Positions 9,524 to 18,117 of a DNA stretch of 64,000 nt are shown one piece after another (position 1 is the first letter of the stretch; every line of letters starts with the position of its first letter). The stretch is taken from assembly GCF_023016805.1 (NCBI RefSeq), contig NZ_JALKCH010000006.1:1-64000 (forward strand), read 5' to 3'. The stretch comes from Ancylobacter crimeensis. GTDB taxonomy: Bacteria; Pseudomonadota; Alphaproteobacteria; Rhizobiales; Xanthobacteraceae. Both the position numbers and the translations under genes were made by a program. Under the pieces are notes generated by a model. It had not been told where the DNA came from. It did no database searches and saw only the letters and a program-made list of their open reading frames with translations.

Positions 9524-9547
9524 GGGCGGTGGGGAAACCTGCCGCCC
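9524..9547 (+). terminator. Strong hairpin with GAAA tetraloop after the importer operon
   Basis: GGGCGGTGGG (9524-9533) pairs with CCTGCCGCCC (9538-9547) over ten positions, two of them G-U wobbles as RNA, with a GAAA loop. It begins 13 bases after the binding-protein stop. No T-tract follows, so it may be an mRNA 3'-end stabiliser or a weak terminator rather than a classic intrinsic terminator. Confidence 0.45.
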
Positions 9548-9644
9548 GCCGGCTTCCACGTGAGCACGGACCGGCGCCGCCGGAGCGCAATGTCTGGCCG
9601 GGAACGCGCCGTCACGGCCCGGCCCGAAGAACGGAGTGCGTGCA

Positions 9645-10295
9645 GTGAACGAGACGGGGTGGCGCGGTTCGCCGGATGTCTGGCTGGAGGTGGCCTATCA
9701 GAGCCTGATCGAGGGCGGCGTCGAGGCCGTGCGCATCCAGCCGCTCGCCCGAAAACTGCAGCTCTCCCGCACCAGCTTCTACTGGTTCTTCAAGGACCGG
9801 GAGGAACTGCTCGCCGCTCTGGTGGATCGTTGGCGCTCCAAGAACACCGGGAACCTCGTCGAGCGCACCCGCGCCTATGCCGAGACCATCGTCGAGGCGA
9901 TGCTGAACGTCCACGATTGCTGGCTCGATTCCCGGCTGTTCGATTCGCAGTTCGAGCACGCGATCCGAAGCTGGGGCCTGCAATCGCCCGAGATCGCGGC
10001 CGAGATCGACCGGGCGGACGCCATCCGCCTCGAAGCGCTGGCGCAGATGTTCGTCCGCTTCGGCTACGACCCGCTGGTGGCCGACGTACGCTCGCGCGCC
10101 TCCTATCTGGTCCAGATCGGCTACATCTCGATGCAGGCCAATGAGGAGCTCGCCACACGCATGCGGCGGATGCCGGCCTATGTCGAGATCTTCACCGGCA
10201 TCGCCCCCACCGCACGCGACTTCGAACGCTTCCATGCCCGCCACGGCTTCGTTCCCCCGGCCGACTGGGCTCAGCCGCAGGACAATGACGCATGA
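9645..10295 (+). CDS. TetR/AcrR family transcriptional regulator
   Basis: The 216-residue protein has an N-terminal TetR helix-turn-helix: VAYQSLIEGGVEAVRIQPLA, then KLQLSRTSFYWFFKDREELL. A helical ligand-binding domain follows. A GTG at 9636 is also in frame, but GGAG lies nine bases ahead of the GTG at 9645, so that start is preferred. The gene lies between the ABC importer and the cupin gene and overlaps the cupin start by four bases. It therefore probably senses the importer's substrate and controls this locus. The repeated CGTACATTTT elements are a possible target. Confidence 0.85.
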   Translation: MNETGWRGSPDVWLEVAYQSLIEGGVEAVRIQPLARKLQLSRTSFYWFFKDREELLAALVDRWRSKNTGNLVERTRAYAETIVEAMLNVHDCWLDSRLFDSQFEHAIRSWGLQSPEIAAEIDRADAIRLEALAQMFVRFGYDPLVADVRSRASYLVQIGYISMQANEELATRMRRMPAYVEIFTGIAPTARDFERFHARHGFVPPADWAQPQDNDA

Positions 10296-10900
10296 GCGCC
10301 AGCCCGATTCGCGACGCAGCTTTGCAGGCCTTCCTCGACGCCGCCCGCGCCGCCTATGAGCACCAGCTCCGCGACCCGGAGGGCCGACGCTCCGTGGGCG
10401 AGATCTTCGCGGCGCTGGAACAACCCGCGGCCACGCGATCGACACCGGGCGAGCGGCTTCCGGTCTGCATCCATCTCGACGCCGCCCTCGCCGCGGCGGA
10501 TCCGGCCTTCGCCGGGCTGGTCGCCGGCTTCCGGGCGATCGAACCCGGCCTCGTCTGGCGCCGGCGGGCGGGCAACGCGACGGCGAGCGCGAATTTTCCC
10601 GACGGCCATGCCAATGCGATGATCGTTGGCCCCGGCGGGCTGGAGGAGCGCGGCGACGTCTGGCTCGGCGTCTCACTGCTGGGCCCGCAGGTGCGCTATC
10701 CCGACCACGACCATCCGCCGGAAGAAACCTATCTGGTGCTCTCGGAAGGCACGTTCCGGCAGGACAAGGCCGGCGTCGAGGGCGACTGGTTCACCCCCGG
10801 CATGGGCGGCACCTTCTACAACGTGCCCGGCATCCGCCACGCCATGCGCGCAGGCGCCGCACCGCTCTTCGCGCTCTGGGCGCTGAAGCCGGCGGCCTGA
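10292..10900 (+). CDS. Cupin of the dimethylsulfoniopropionate lyase family
   Basis: The 202-residue protein contains the signature of the DddL/DddQ-type cupin family: GVSLLGPQVRYPDHDHPPEE and then TYLVLSEG. This supplies two His, one Glu and the flanking Tyr residues that bind metal or act in catalysis. A later GIRHAM supplies the third His. Characterised members cleave DMSP to acrylate and dimethyl sulfide. Many homologs in soil bacteria are untested and could act on other zwitterions or nitrogen analogues. Translational overlap with the TetR gene and proximity to the importer suggest that the importer's solute is its substrate. The family is clear; the activity is not. Confidence 0.72.
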   Translation: MSASPIRDAALQAFLDAARAAYEHQLRDPEGRRSVGEIFAALEQPAATRSTPGERLPVCIHLDAALAAADPAFAGLVAGFRAIEPGLVWRRRAGNATASANFPDGHANAMIVGPGGLEERGDVWLGVSLLGPQVRYPDHDHPPEETYLVLSEGTFRQDKAGVEGDWFTPGMGGTFYNVPGIRHAMRAGAAPLFALWALKPAA

Positions 10901-10915
10901 CCCCACCGGCACGGA

Positions 10916-10945
10916 AAGGCGCGAAACCCTTCGGTCCCGCGCCTT
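10916..10945. terminator. Hairpin between convergent genes
   Basis: AAGGCGCG (10916-10923) and CGCGCCTT (10938-10945) form an eight-pair stem with a 14-base loop, between the convergent cupin and semialdehyde dehydrogenase genes. It lacks a clear T-tract and is at best a weak bidirectional terminator. Confidence 0.35.
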
Positions 10946-10975
10946 CCCGCATTCAAAGCAAGCCTTCCGGCCCGT

Positions 10976-12520
10976 TCACACGTCGAAGGTGACGCCCTGT
11001 GCCAGCGGCAGGGTGCGGCCATAGTTCAGCGTGTTGGTGGCGCGGCGCATATAGCCCTTCCAGGCATCCGAGCCGGATTCGCGCCCGCCGCCGGTTTCCT
11101 TCTCGCCGCCGAAGGCGCCGCCGATCTCGGCGCCCGAGGGTCCGATATTGACGTTGGCGATGCCGCAATCCGAGCCGCGCGCGGAGAGGAACAGCTCGGC
11201 CTCGCGCAGGTCGTTGGTGAAGATGGAGGAGGACAGGCCCTGCGGCACGCCGTTGTGCAGGGCGAGCGCCTCCTCGAATTCCGAATACTTCATCACATAG
11301 AGGATCGGGGCGAAGGTCTCCTGCTCGACCGGGCCTTCCTGCCGGCCGATCTCGACCAGAGCGGGCCGCACATAGAAGGCCTCGTCCGCCGCCGCGACCC
11401 GCTCGCCGCCGGTCACGCTGGCGCCGAGCGCGCGGGCGGCGTCCAGCGCGCCCTGCATCTTCTCATAGGCGCCGGCATCGATCAGCGGGCCCACCAGAAC
11501 GCCGTTCTCCAGCGGGTTGCCGACCTTCACAGAGCCATAGGCGCTCTTCAGGCGCGGCAGCAGCGCGTCATAGACGCTTTCGTGCACGAACAGGCGGCGC
11601 AGCGTGGTGCAGCGCTGGCCGGCGGTGCCGATGGCGGCGAAGGCGACGCCGCGCAGGGTCAGGTCGAGATCGGCACTCGGGCAGACGATCGCGGCGTTGT
11701 TGCCGCCCAGCTCGAGGATGGAGCGGGCGAAGCGGGCGGCGAGCTTCGGCCCGACCTGCCGGCCCATCGCGGTGGAACCCGTCGCCGAAACCAGCGGCAC
11801 CTTCGGATGATCGACCAGCACCTCGCCGATGGCGCGGTCGCCGGTGAGAACGGCGGAGAGGCCCTTCGGCACGGCGTTGCCGTCGGCAGCGAAGCGGGCC
11901 AGCGCCTTCGCGAAGATCGCCTCGGTGGCGAGCGCGGTCAGCAGGGTCTTCTCGGAGGGCTTCCACACGATGGCGTTGCCGCAGACGAGGGCGAGCGCCG
12001 CGTTCCACGACCACACCGCGACCGGGAAGTTGAAGGCCGAAATGATGCCGACCACGCCGAGCGGATGCCACGTCTCCATCATGCGGTGATCGGGACGCTC
12101 GGTGGCGATGGTGAGGCCGTAGAGCTGGCGGGACAGACCGACCGCGAAGTCGCAGATGTCGATCATCTCCTGCACTTCGCCGAGGCCTTCCGAGGTCACC
12201 TTGCCGACCTCGATCGAGACGAGGCGGCCGAGCTCGGCCTTGTGCGCGCGCAGTTCCTCGCCGAACAGGCGCACCAGTTCGCCGCGCTTGGGCGCCGGCA
12301 CGCTGCGCCAGGCGAGGAAGGCGTCATGCGCCGCCTCGATGGCAGTGGTGGCGGCGGCGGCATCGACCGGCGCGACATGGGTGAGCACCTCGCCCGTCAC
12401 CGGCGAGCGGGCGGGAAGGCCGCTTTCCGCGAAGCGCCCAGCCGGCACCCCGAGCTTGGCAAGGATGTCACGGGCCTCCGCGCGCAGGGAGGGGACGTTG
12501 ATCGGGGAGGCGTCGGACAT
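10976..12520 (-). CDS. amaB: L-aminoadipate-semialdehyde dehydrogenase (ALDH7 / AmaB type)
   Basis: The 514-residue aldehyde dehydrogenase shows the ALDH7 (antiquitin) pattern. ISAFNFPVAVWSWNAALALV builds the NAD site, Glu270 sits in LELGGNNA, and the nucleophile Cys304 sits in GTAGQRCTTLRR. It would oxidise 2-aminoadipate 6-semialdehyde (in equilibrium with 1-piperideine-6-carboxylate) to 2-aminoadipate in lysine/pipecolate breakdown. AGGAAG lies ahead of the ATG at 12520. The ydiJ-like stop is ten bases upstream, so the genes share a transcript. Neighbouring pipecolate oxidase and hglS genes make the assignment strong. Confidence 0.88.
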   Translation of the reverse strand: MSDASPINVPSLRAEARDILAKLGVPAGRFAESGLPARSPVTGEVLTHVAPVDAAAATTAIEAAHDAFLAWRSVPAPKRGELVRLFGEELRAHKAELGRLVSIEVGKVTSEGLGEVQEMIDICDFAVGLSRQLYGLTIATERPDHRMMETWHPLGVVGIISAFNFPVAVWSWNAALALVCGNAIVWKPSEKTLLTALATEAIFAKALARFAADGNAVPKGLSAVLTGDRAIGEVLVDHPKVPLVSATGSTAMGRQVGPKLAARFARSILELGGNNAAIVCPSADLDLTLRGVAFAAIGTAGQRCTTLRRLFVHESVYDALLPRLKSAYGSVKVGNPLENGVLVGPLIDAGAYEKMQGALDAARALGASVTGGERVAAADEAFYVRPALVEIGRQEGPVEQETFAPILYVMKYSEFEEALALHNGVPQGLSSSIFTNDLREAELFLSARGSDCGIANVNIGPSGAEIGGAFGGEKETGGGRESGSDAWKGYMRRATNTLNYGRTLPLAQGVTFDV

Positions 12521-12530
12521 GGTCTTCCTT

Positions 12531-15500
12531 TCAGGCGTGCGCGGCATGCGCGGGAGAAGAAGCAGCGGCCGGAGAGGCCGGCCGGATCGAGATCGCGGAG
12601 TCGAGCGCCGCAAGCAGGGCCTGCGCCGGATGGCGCAGCTCCAGCCCGGCAAGGCGCCCGGCCTGGCAGCGGCAGGAAAAGCCGGTGGCAAGCGCCGTGC
12701 CGGGCGCGAGCGAGGCCAGCTGTCCGGCCCAGCTCATGTCGAACAGCCGGCGCGACATTTCAAGATGCTCGCGCTGATGGCCGAACAGCCCGGCCATGCC
12801 GCAGCAGCCGGTGGCGACGCCTTCCAGCGGCAGGCCGAAATGGGCGAACACCGCCCGCCACTGCCCGGGACTGCGCGGAACGGCGGTGCGTTCGGTGCAA
12901 TGAGAAAACAGGGCGAAGGCTTGTCCGGCCGCGGCGACGGCGGCCGGGGCGATGCGCCCGGCCTCGATCTCGCGCAGCAGGAAGGCCTCCAGCGCCATCA
13001 CCCCTTCGCCCTCCGCCGGCGGCGGGGCGATCTCGCGATAGTCCTGCGCCGGCATGAGCGCCACCACCGGCTCGATCGCCACCACCGCGACGCCGCTGGC
13101 CATCAGCCGGCGATACTCGGCCAGCGTGGCACGGGCGAGCGCCTCGAAGCGCGGCAGGTCGCCGACCATATGGGCGGCCTTGCCATTGGCCGGCGGCGCA
13201 GCGCGATGTACCTCATAGCCGAGGGAGGCCAGCAACCGGTCCGCCGCTTCCACGACACGGCCGTCGAAGCTGGAGGTGAAGCTGTCTTCGAGCAGGATCA
13301 CCGCCCGCTGCCGGAGCGGCTCCGGCAGGGCGCCCAGCCGGACGAGGCCGGCGGGCGTGAGGCGGCGCCCGGCCTGTGGCGGCCGGAAGGCGGGCAGGTC
13401 GACGAGGCCGAGCGCGCGGTCGAGGCGAAACGCGCTGGCGAGGCGGCACGCCAGATTGGCGAGGCGCGGCAGCCGGCGGCCGGCCGCGAACAGGCTCTCC
13501 GCCCGCGCAATGATCTGCTCGCGCAGGGGCCGGCGGCGGGTGGCGTAGTAGCGGGCGAGAAAGCGCGCCTTCATGACGGGAATGTCCACCTTGATCGGGC
13601 ACTGGCTGGTGCAGGCCTTGCACGACAGGCAGGTGTCGAGCGAAGCCTTCAGCGCATGCTCGATGGCGGGCAGCCCCTCGGCCGGCGAGCCCTTTTCCTG
13701 CGCCGAGGCGAGCCGCCCCCATTCGCGCAGCAGCGCGGCGCGGCCCTTGGGCGACTGGGTGCGATCCCGGCTCGCCTTGTAGGACGGGCACATCGGGTCG
13801 GCGGCATCCCAGTTGAAGCAGGCGCTGTTGCCGTTGCAGGACACCGCCTTCGCCACCTCGCCGGCGAAGGGCGCGGCGATGGCCCCGTCGCTCTCGCCCC
13901 GTAGCGGCACGGCGTCGATGCGGTCCACCGGCGGCGCACCCTCGGGCCGCGCAAGCTTGCCGGGATTGAGGATGTTGGCGGGGTCGAAGACGCCCTTCAG
14001 CGCACAGAGTTCGGCATAGAGGGCGGTGCCGAAGAAGAGGGGAGAGAATTCGCCCCGGAAGCCCCGGCCGTGCTCGCCCCAGATCAGCCCGCCATAGCGC
14101 CGGGTGAGCGCGGCGACGCCGTCGCTGATGGGGCGGATGAGCGCCGCGTCGCGCGGATCGCGCAGGTCGAGCGCGGGGCGCACATGCAGGCAGCCGACAT
14201 CGGCATGGCCGAACATGCCATAGGCGACGCCGTGGGAGTCCAGCAGGGCGCGGAAATCGGCGACATAGGCCGGCAGCGCCTCGGGCGGCACCGCGGTGTC
14301 CTCGACGAAGGGCGTGCCCTGCTTGGTCGGGGAGAGCCGGCCGAGCAGGCCCACCGCCTTCTCGCGCAGCGACCACACCTCGGCGATCGTCGCGGGGTCG
14401 CGCAGCACCCGCCAGTCGATGACGGCGGCGGTATCCGCCTCGAGCAGGCCGGTCAGCGCGGCAAGGCCCGCCTCGACCTCGGCCGCGCTGTCGCCGACGA
14501 ACTCGACCACGTTCAGCCCGCCCACCGGCACCGGCGCGGGGCCGCCCAGCACCGGTTCCAGCGCGGTCCAGACCGGATCCTGCCGGGCGAGGCCGAGAAT
14601 GGTGTCGTCGAGGATCTCGATGGCGGACGGATCGGCGGCGATCAGCCGGCGCACATCGGCCAGCGCCGCCGGGAAGCTCGCATAGCGCACCGGCACCACC
14701 GCGCTGAACGCCGGGCGCCGCACCAGCCGCAGCGTGATGCCGGTCGTCACCGCCAGCGTGCCTTCCGACCCCGCCAGCAGGCTGGACAGGCGAAACAGCC
14801 CGTCCGGCCCGATGACGCCCTTGAGGTTGTAGCCGGTGAGTCCGCGATTCATCCGCGGAAACACCGCGTCGATCTCGCCGGCGTTCTCCCGCGCCACCCG
14901 CAGCGCCTCGCGATGCACGCGGCCGACGATGTCGTCGCGCCGGGCGATCGTCTCGGCCTCGTCGAGCGCCATCGCCCGCGCGGTCCACGAGGTGCCGTCG
15001 GAAAAGACGAGGTCCAGCGCCTCGATATAGTCCGAGGTCCGTCCATAGCGCCGCGAGCCCTTGCCCGAGGCGTCGGTGCCGACCATGCCGCCGATGGTGG
15101 CGCGCGAGGCGGTGGAGACCATGGGCGGAAAGAACAGGCCGTGCGGCTTCAGGAAGGCGTTGAGCTGGTTCAGCACCACGCCCGGCTGGACCATGACGCG
15201 CAGACCCTCGTCATCGAGGGCGCCGATGCCGTTCATGTGCCGGGAGGTGTCGAGCACCACGCCGCGGGTCAGCGACTGGCCGTTGGTGCCGGTGCCCCCG
15301 CCACGCGGACCGAGCGGGATGGGCCCGACCGGATCATGCCGCGCGAGCCGCACCGCGAGCGCGATGTCGCCGGCATCGCGGGGAAACAGCACGGCGGCGG
15401 GACGGAGCTGGTAGATGCTGTTGTCGGTGGAGAACACGGTGCGGGTGCCGGCATCGGCGGCGATATCGCCCCGGAAGCCGGCACGGGCGAGCGTCGCGAG

Positions 15501-15566
15501 GAACGCGGCGACCGGGGCTTCCGCGAGCGAAGCCTGCCGCGCGTCCTCATGCTCCCGCCCCGCCAT
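12531..15566 (-). CDS. ydiJ: FAD- and Fe-S-binding D-2-hydroxyglutarate dehydrogenase (YdiJ type)
   Basis: The 1011-residue protein joins an FAD-binding PCMH/D-lactate-dehydrogenase domain (about 30-540, with LGPRGGGTGTNGQSL and ATIGGMVGTDASGKG) to a C-terminal iron-sulfur and CCG-domain half. The latter shows CLSCKACTSQCPIK for one 4Fe-4S centre, MCPSYK, and CCG motifs SHCTERT and GCCGMAG. YdiJ enzymes oxidise D-2-hydroxyglutarate to 2-oxoglutarate at the membrane face. In Pseudomonas lysine breakdown they act right after HglS, whose gene ends 17 bases upstream here. The length matches the YdiJ family (about 1000). Confidence 0.85.
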   Translation of the reverse strand: MAGREHEDARQASLAEAPVAAFLATLARAGFRGDIAADAGTRTVFSTDNSIYQLRPAAVLFPRDAGDIALAVRLARHDPVGPIPLGPRGGGTGTNGQSLTRGVVLDTSRHMNGIGALDDEGLRVMVQPGVVLNQLNAFLKPHGLFFPPMVSTASRATIGGMVGTDASGKGSRRYGRTSDYIEALDLVFSDGTSWTARAMALDEAETIARRDDIVGRVHREALRVARENAGEIDAVFPRMNRGLTGYNLKGVIGPDGLFRLSSLLAGSEGTLAVTTGITLRLVRRPAFSAVVPVRYASFPAALADVRRLIAADPSAIEILDDTILGLARQDPVWTALEPVLGGPAPVPVGGLNVVEFVGDSAAEVEAGLAALTGLLEADTAAVIDWRVLRDPATIAEVWSLREKAVGLLGRLSPTKQGTPFVEDTAVPPEALPAYVADFRALLDSHGVAYGMFGHADVGCLHVRPALDLRDPRDAALIRPISDGVAALTRRYGGLIWGEHGRGFRGEFSPLFFGTALYAELCALKGVFDPANILNPGKLARPEGAPPVDRIDAVPLRGESDGAIAAPFAGEVAKAVSCNGNSACFNWDAADPMCPSYKASRDRTQSPKGRAALLREWGRLASAQEKGSPAEGLPAIEHALKASLDTCLSCKACTSQCPIKVDIPVMKARFLARYYATRRRPLREQIIARAESLFAAGRRLPRLANLACRLASAFRLDRALGLVDLPAFRPPQAGRRLTPAGLVRLGALPEPLRQRAVILLEDSFTSSFDGRVVEAADRLLASLGYEVHRAAPPANGKAAHMVGDLPRFEALARATLAEYRRLMASGVAVVAIEPVVALMPAQDYREIAPPPAEGEGVMALEAFLLREIEAGRIAPAAVAAAGQAFALFSHCTERTAVPRSPGQWRAVFAHFGLPLEGVATGCCGMAGLFGHQREHLEMSRRLFDMSWAGQLASLAPGTALATGFSCRCQAGRLAGLELRHPAQALLAALDSAISIRPASPAAASSPAHAAHA

Positions 15567-15583
15567 CGCCCCGCCCCCGCCGC

Positions 15584-16975
15584 TCAGGCCGCGGCGGCGC
15601 GCAGCCGCGCCTCGACCGCGTCCAGCGAGGCGCGTTCGGCACGCGCATAGAGCGCCAGCTCGTCCGCCACGCTTGCCCCAAGCGCCGCCTCGAAGGCCGC
15701 GCGGTTGGAGCGTTCGGCATAGTTCTGCTGCTGGTCTGTTCCGAGATTGGACTGGAAGATGCCGGCCGCGCTCACGGGCAGGAAGTCCTCATAGATGATC
15801 GGGTCGATGCGCACGATACCCTCGGCGATCAGCGTGTCGAGCGCGGCATCCGCGCGGCCGGCGCCACGCGCACCGGCCTCCGTCAGCGAATAGCGGAAGA
15901 AGGCCAGCCCGTCCCGCCGCATGGTCTCCCAATCGTCCGGGAAGCGGGCGAACACCTCGCCCAGCTCGCGGTCATAGTCGCCGGCATTGCGCCCGCCCGC
16001 GCCGACCTGAACCTCGCTGCGCACCGAGGCCAGCAATTCGTCATAGAGACGGCGCCCCTTGGGGGTGAGCGCAACGCCGCGCTGCTCGATCTCGCCGAAG
16101 CGGGCGGTGTGGGTGCCGGTGGCCGAGCCCCCCTCGTCGTCGCGGAAGGCGATCGCCTCCTCCAGCGCCTTGAAGCTGGTCTGCCGCAGCAGGATCGGGC
16201 AGGCGCGGCGGGGCGGCCCCTCGATGATCGCCTTGGGCGAGATGCCCCGCCCCGGCATGCCGGCCTGCACCGCGTCGATGTCGAGCGTGCGCGGGGTCAG
16301 GTGGTTGATGTGCGGACCCCTGAAGCTCACCACGTCGGCGATGAGGCGGTGGGCGTCGTGCAGCTTGCGATAGGTCGCGAGGTCCACCGTGGCGTCGGAG
16401 TGCCAGCGGAACGTCTCCAGCGCCTGCGCGACGAAGTCCTGTGCCTCTCCCGTGGTGAGGCCGCCCGCCCGCTCCCATTGTTCGATCAGCTCCAGCGCGC
16501 GCGGGGTGAAGATGGCGCGGCGGGCGAGGATGGCGGCGGCCTCGGCACGCAGCGCCTCGTCCTCGATCAGCTCCAGCCGCAGCAGCGAGGTGAAAACGCG
16601 GAACGGGTTGCGGCGCAGCGCCTCGTCGTCCACCGGGCGAAAGGCGGTGGAATGCACCGGCACGCCGGCAACCGAGAGGTCGTAATAGCCGACCGGATAC
16701 ATGCCCATCACCGCGAAGAGGCGGCGGATGGTGAACAGTTCCTCCGCCGTGCCGAGCCGGATCGCGCCGTGACGCTCGACATCGAGCCGCTCCATCTCGT
16801 CATTGCGCTCCATCGCCGCGGCGAGAGCGGGATCGGCTTCGAGAGCGGCGGCGTTCACGTCGCGCACCAGTTCCATCAGCGTGCCATATTGCGGCACCTC
16901 GGCCCGGTACATGTCCGACATGGCGCGCGAGAACAGCGTGCGGATCTCGTCGGGATGGAGGTGGCGGTCCGGCAT
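15584..16975 (-). CDS. hglS: 2-oxoadipate dioxygenase/decarboxylase (HglS, former DUF1338)
   Basis: The 463-residue protein carries the HglS metal-site segments: GVPVHSTAFRP (His108 with a nearby substrate-type Arg113), RGPHINHLTPRT (His222/His225), and FGEIEQRGVALTPKGR (Glu295). HglS is a non-heme Fe(II) enzyme that converts 2-oxoadipate plus O2 to D-2-hydroxyglutarate and CO2, linking 2-aminoadipate to central metabolism. GAGGAG lies eight bases ahead of the ATG at 16975, which supports this start over an upstream in-frame extension. It lies directly upstream of the ydiJ-like gene, as the pathway predicts. Confidence 0.88.
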   Translation of the reverse strand: MPDRHLHPDEIRTLFSRAMSDMYRAEVPQYGTLMELVRDVNAAALEADPALAAAMERNDEMERLDVERHGAIRLGTAEELFTIRRLFAVMGMYPVGYYDLSVAGVPVHSTAFRPVDDEALRRNPFRVFTSLLRLELIEDEALRAEAAAILARRAIFTPRALELIEQWERAGGLTTGEAQDFVAQALETFRWHSDATVDLATYRKLHDAHRLIADVVSFRGPHINHLTPRTLDIDAVQAGMPGRGISPKAIIEGPPRRACPILLRQTSFKALEEAIAFRDDEGGSATGTHTARFGEIEQRGVALTPKGRRLYDELLASVRSEVQVGAGGRNAGDYDRELGEVFARFPDDWETMRRDGLAFFRYSLTEAGARGAGRADAALDTLIAEGIVRIDPIIYEDFLPVSAAGIFQSNLGTDQQQNYAERSNRAAFEAALGASVADELALYARAERASLDAVEARLRAAAA

Positions 16976-17113
16976 CGATCGGCTCCTCGGAAGCGTCGCT
17001 GGATCAGGCATCGCGCGGGGGACAGGTGCACCGCACCATTCGCCCTGCGCATGATGGGGCGGGACGCTATCAGCGAAAAGAACCGCACGCGAACGATGGC
17101 TCTTCAACAGATC

Positions 17114-17128
17114 ATTCCTTCAGGGAAT
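17114..17128. promoter_or_regulatory. Candidate LysR binding site ATTCC-N5-GGAAT
   Basis: ATTCC (17114-17118) and GGAAT (17124-17128) form a perfect dyad of the T-N11-A kind bound by LysR proteins. It lies between the LysR stop codon and hglS, about 140 bases ahead of the hglS start. A similar ATTC-N4-GAAT element lies ahead of the pipecolate oxidase gene at 19478-19489. Binding is inferred. Confidence 0.4.
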
Positions 17129-17136
17129 AATCTCTC

Positions 17137-18042
17137 TTACCGATCCGCCTCGGTCACCGCCAGCAGCCAGTCGCGGAAGGCGATGAGCGGGGGATGGGCG
17201 GTGCGGTCGCGCGGCCAGGCGAGGTAGTAGGCCTCCTCCCCGGTCATCGGCGCGTCATAGGCGGGCACGAGCCGGCCGTCCCGCAGCTCGTCCTCGATCA
17301 GGAAGGTCGGCAGCAGGGCGACGCCGAGCCCCGCCATGGCGGCCTGCGCGGCGGTGGCGAACTGGTCGAACAGCATGCCGTGCACATGGTCCGCCGGCAC
17401 CCCGTTGAGCCGCATCCAGCGCTCCCACGCATCGGGCCGGGTGGTGAGGTGGAGCAGCGGCGCCTCGCGGATCACCGTCGGCTCGACAAAGCCGTATTGC
17501 GCCTTGAGCGCCGGGCTGCAAGCCGGGATCACCGTCTCGCGACGGAGCAGCGCGAGCTCGGCGCCCTGCCAGTCCGCCTTGCCGAAATGGATCGCGGCAT
17601 CCGCCGTCTCCAGCCGGAAGTCGAACACGCTCAGCTTGGTGACGAGGTTGATGGTGATGCCGGGAAAACGCTGCAGGAAGTCCGGCAGGCGCGGGGCCAG
17701 CCAGCGCGTGCCGAAGGTGGGTAGTATCGCGAGGTTCAGCGTGCCGCCGAACGGGTTGGCGCGCAGGTTGAGCGAGGCGGTGCTGATCTTCTGCAGCGCC
17801 TCGCGGATCTCGCGCACATAGGCGTGGCCGCCGGCGGTGAGGCGGATGGTCTGCCGCTCGCGGTGGAACAGCTCGACGCCGAGCTGCTCCTCCAGCGCCT
17901 TGATCTGCCGGCTCACCGCGCTCTGCGTGAGGTTCAACTCGCGCGCCGCCGCGGTGATGCTCTCATTGCGCGCCGCCGCCTCGAAGGCCATGAGCAGCGG
18001 CAGGGAGGGGAGGAAACGGCGCGGCACCTGCATGCGGATCAT
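17137..18042 (-). CDS. LysR family transcriptional regulator (GcvA-like)
   Basis: The 301-residue protein has an N-terminal winged helix-turn-helix (LMAFEAAARNESITAAAREL, then NLTQSAVSRQIKALEEQL) and a C-terminal periplasmic-binding-like effector domain. The form is close to GcvA-type LysR regulators (TFGTRWLAPRLPDFLQRFPG). It lies inside the lysine/pipecolate cluster between the pipecolate oxidase and hglS, all on one strand, so it most likely activates this cluster in response to an intermediate such as pipecolate or 2-aminoadipate. An ATG at 18042 is preferred over an Arg/Pro-rich extension; the ribosome site is weak, and 18033 is also possible. Confidence 0.85.
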   Translation of the reverse strand: MIRMQVPRRFLPSLPLLMAFEAAARNESITAAARELNLTQSAVSRQIKALEEQLGVELFHRERQTIRLTAGGHAYVREIREALQKISTASLNLRANPFGGTLNLAILPTFGTRWLAPRLPDFLQRFPGITINLVTKLSVFDFRLETADAAIHFGKADWQGAELALLRRETVIPACSPALKAQYGFVEPTVIREAPLLHLTTRPDAWERWMRLNGVPADHVHGMLFDQFATAAQAAMAGLGVALLPTFLIEDELRDGRLVPAYDAPMTGEEAYYLAWPRDRTAHPPLIAFRDWLLAVTEADR

Positions 18043-18117
18043 CCGGGCGAGCCGCCCGGCGCGGTCCGGCCGGGGGCGGGGAAGCGGCACGGCACCCCCG
18101 GACCGGCGACGGCCGCC

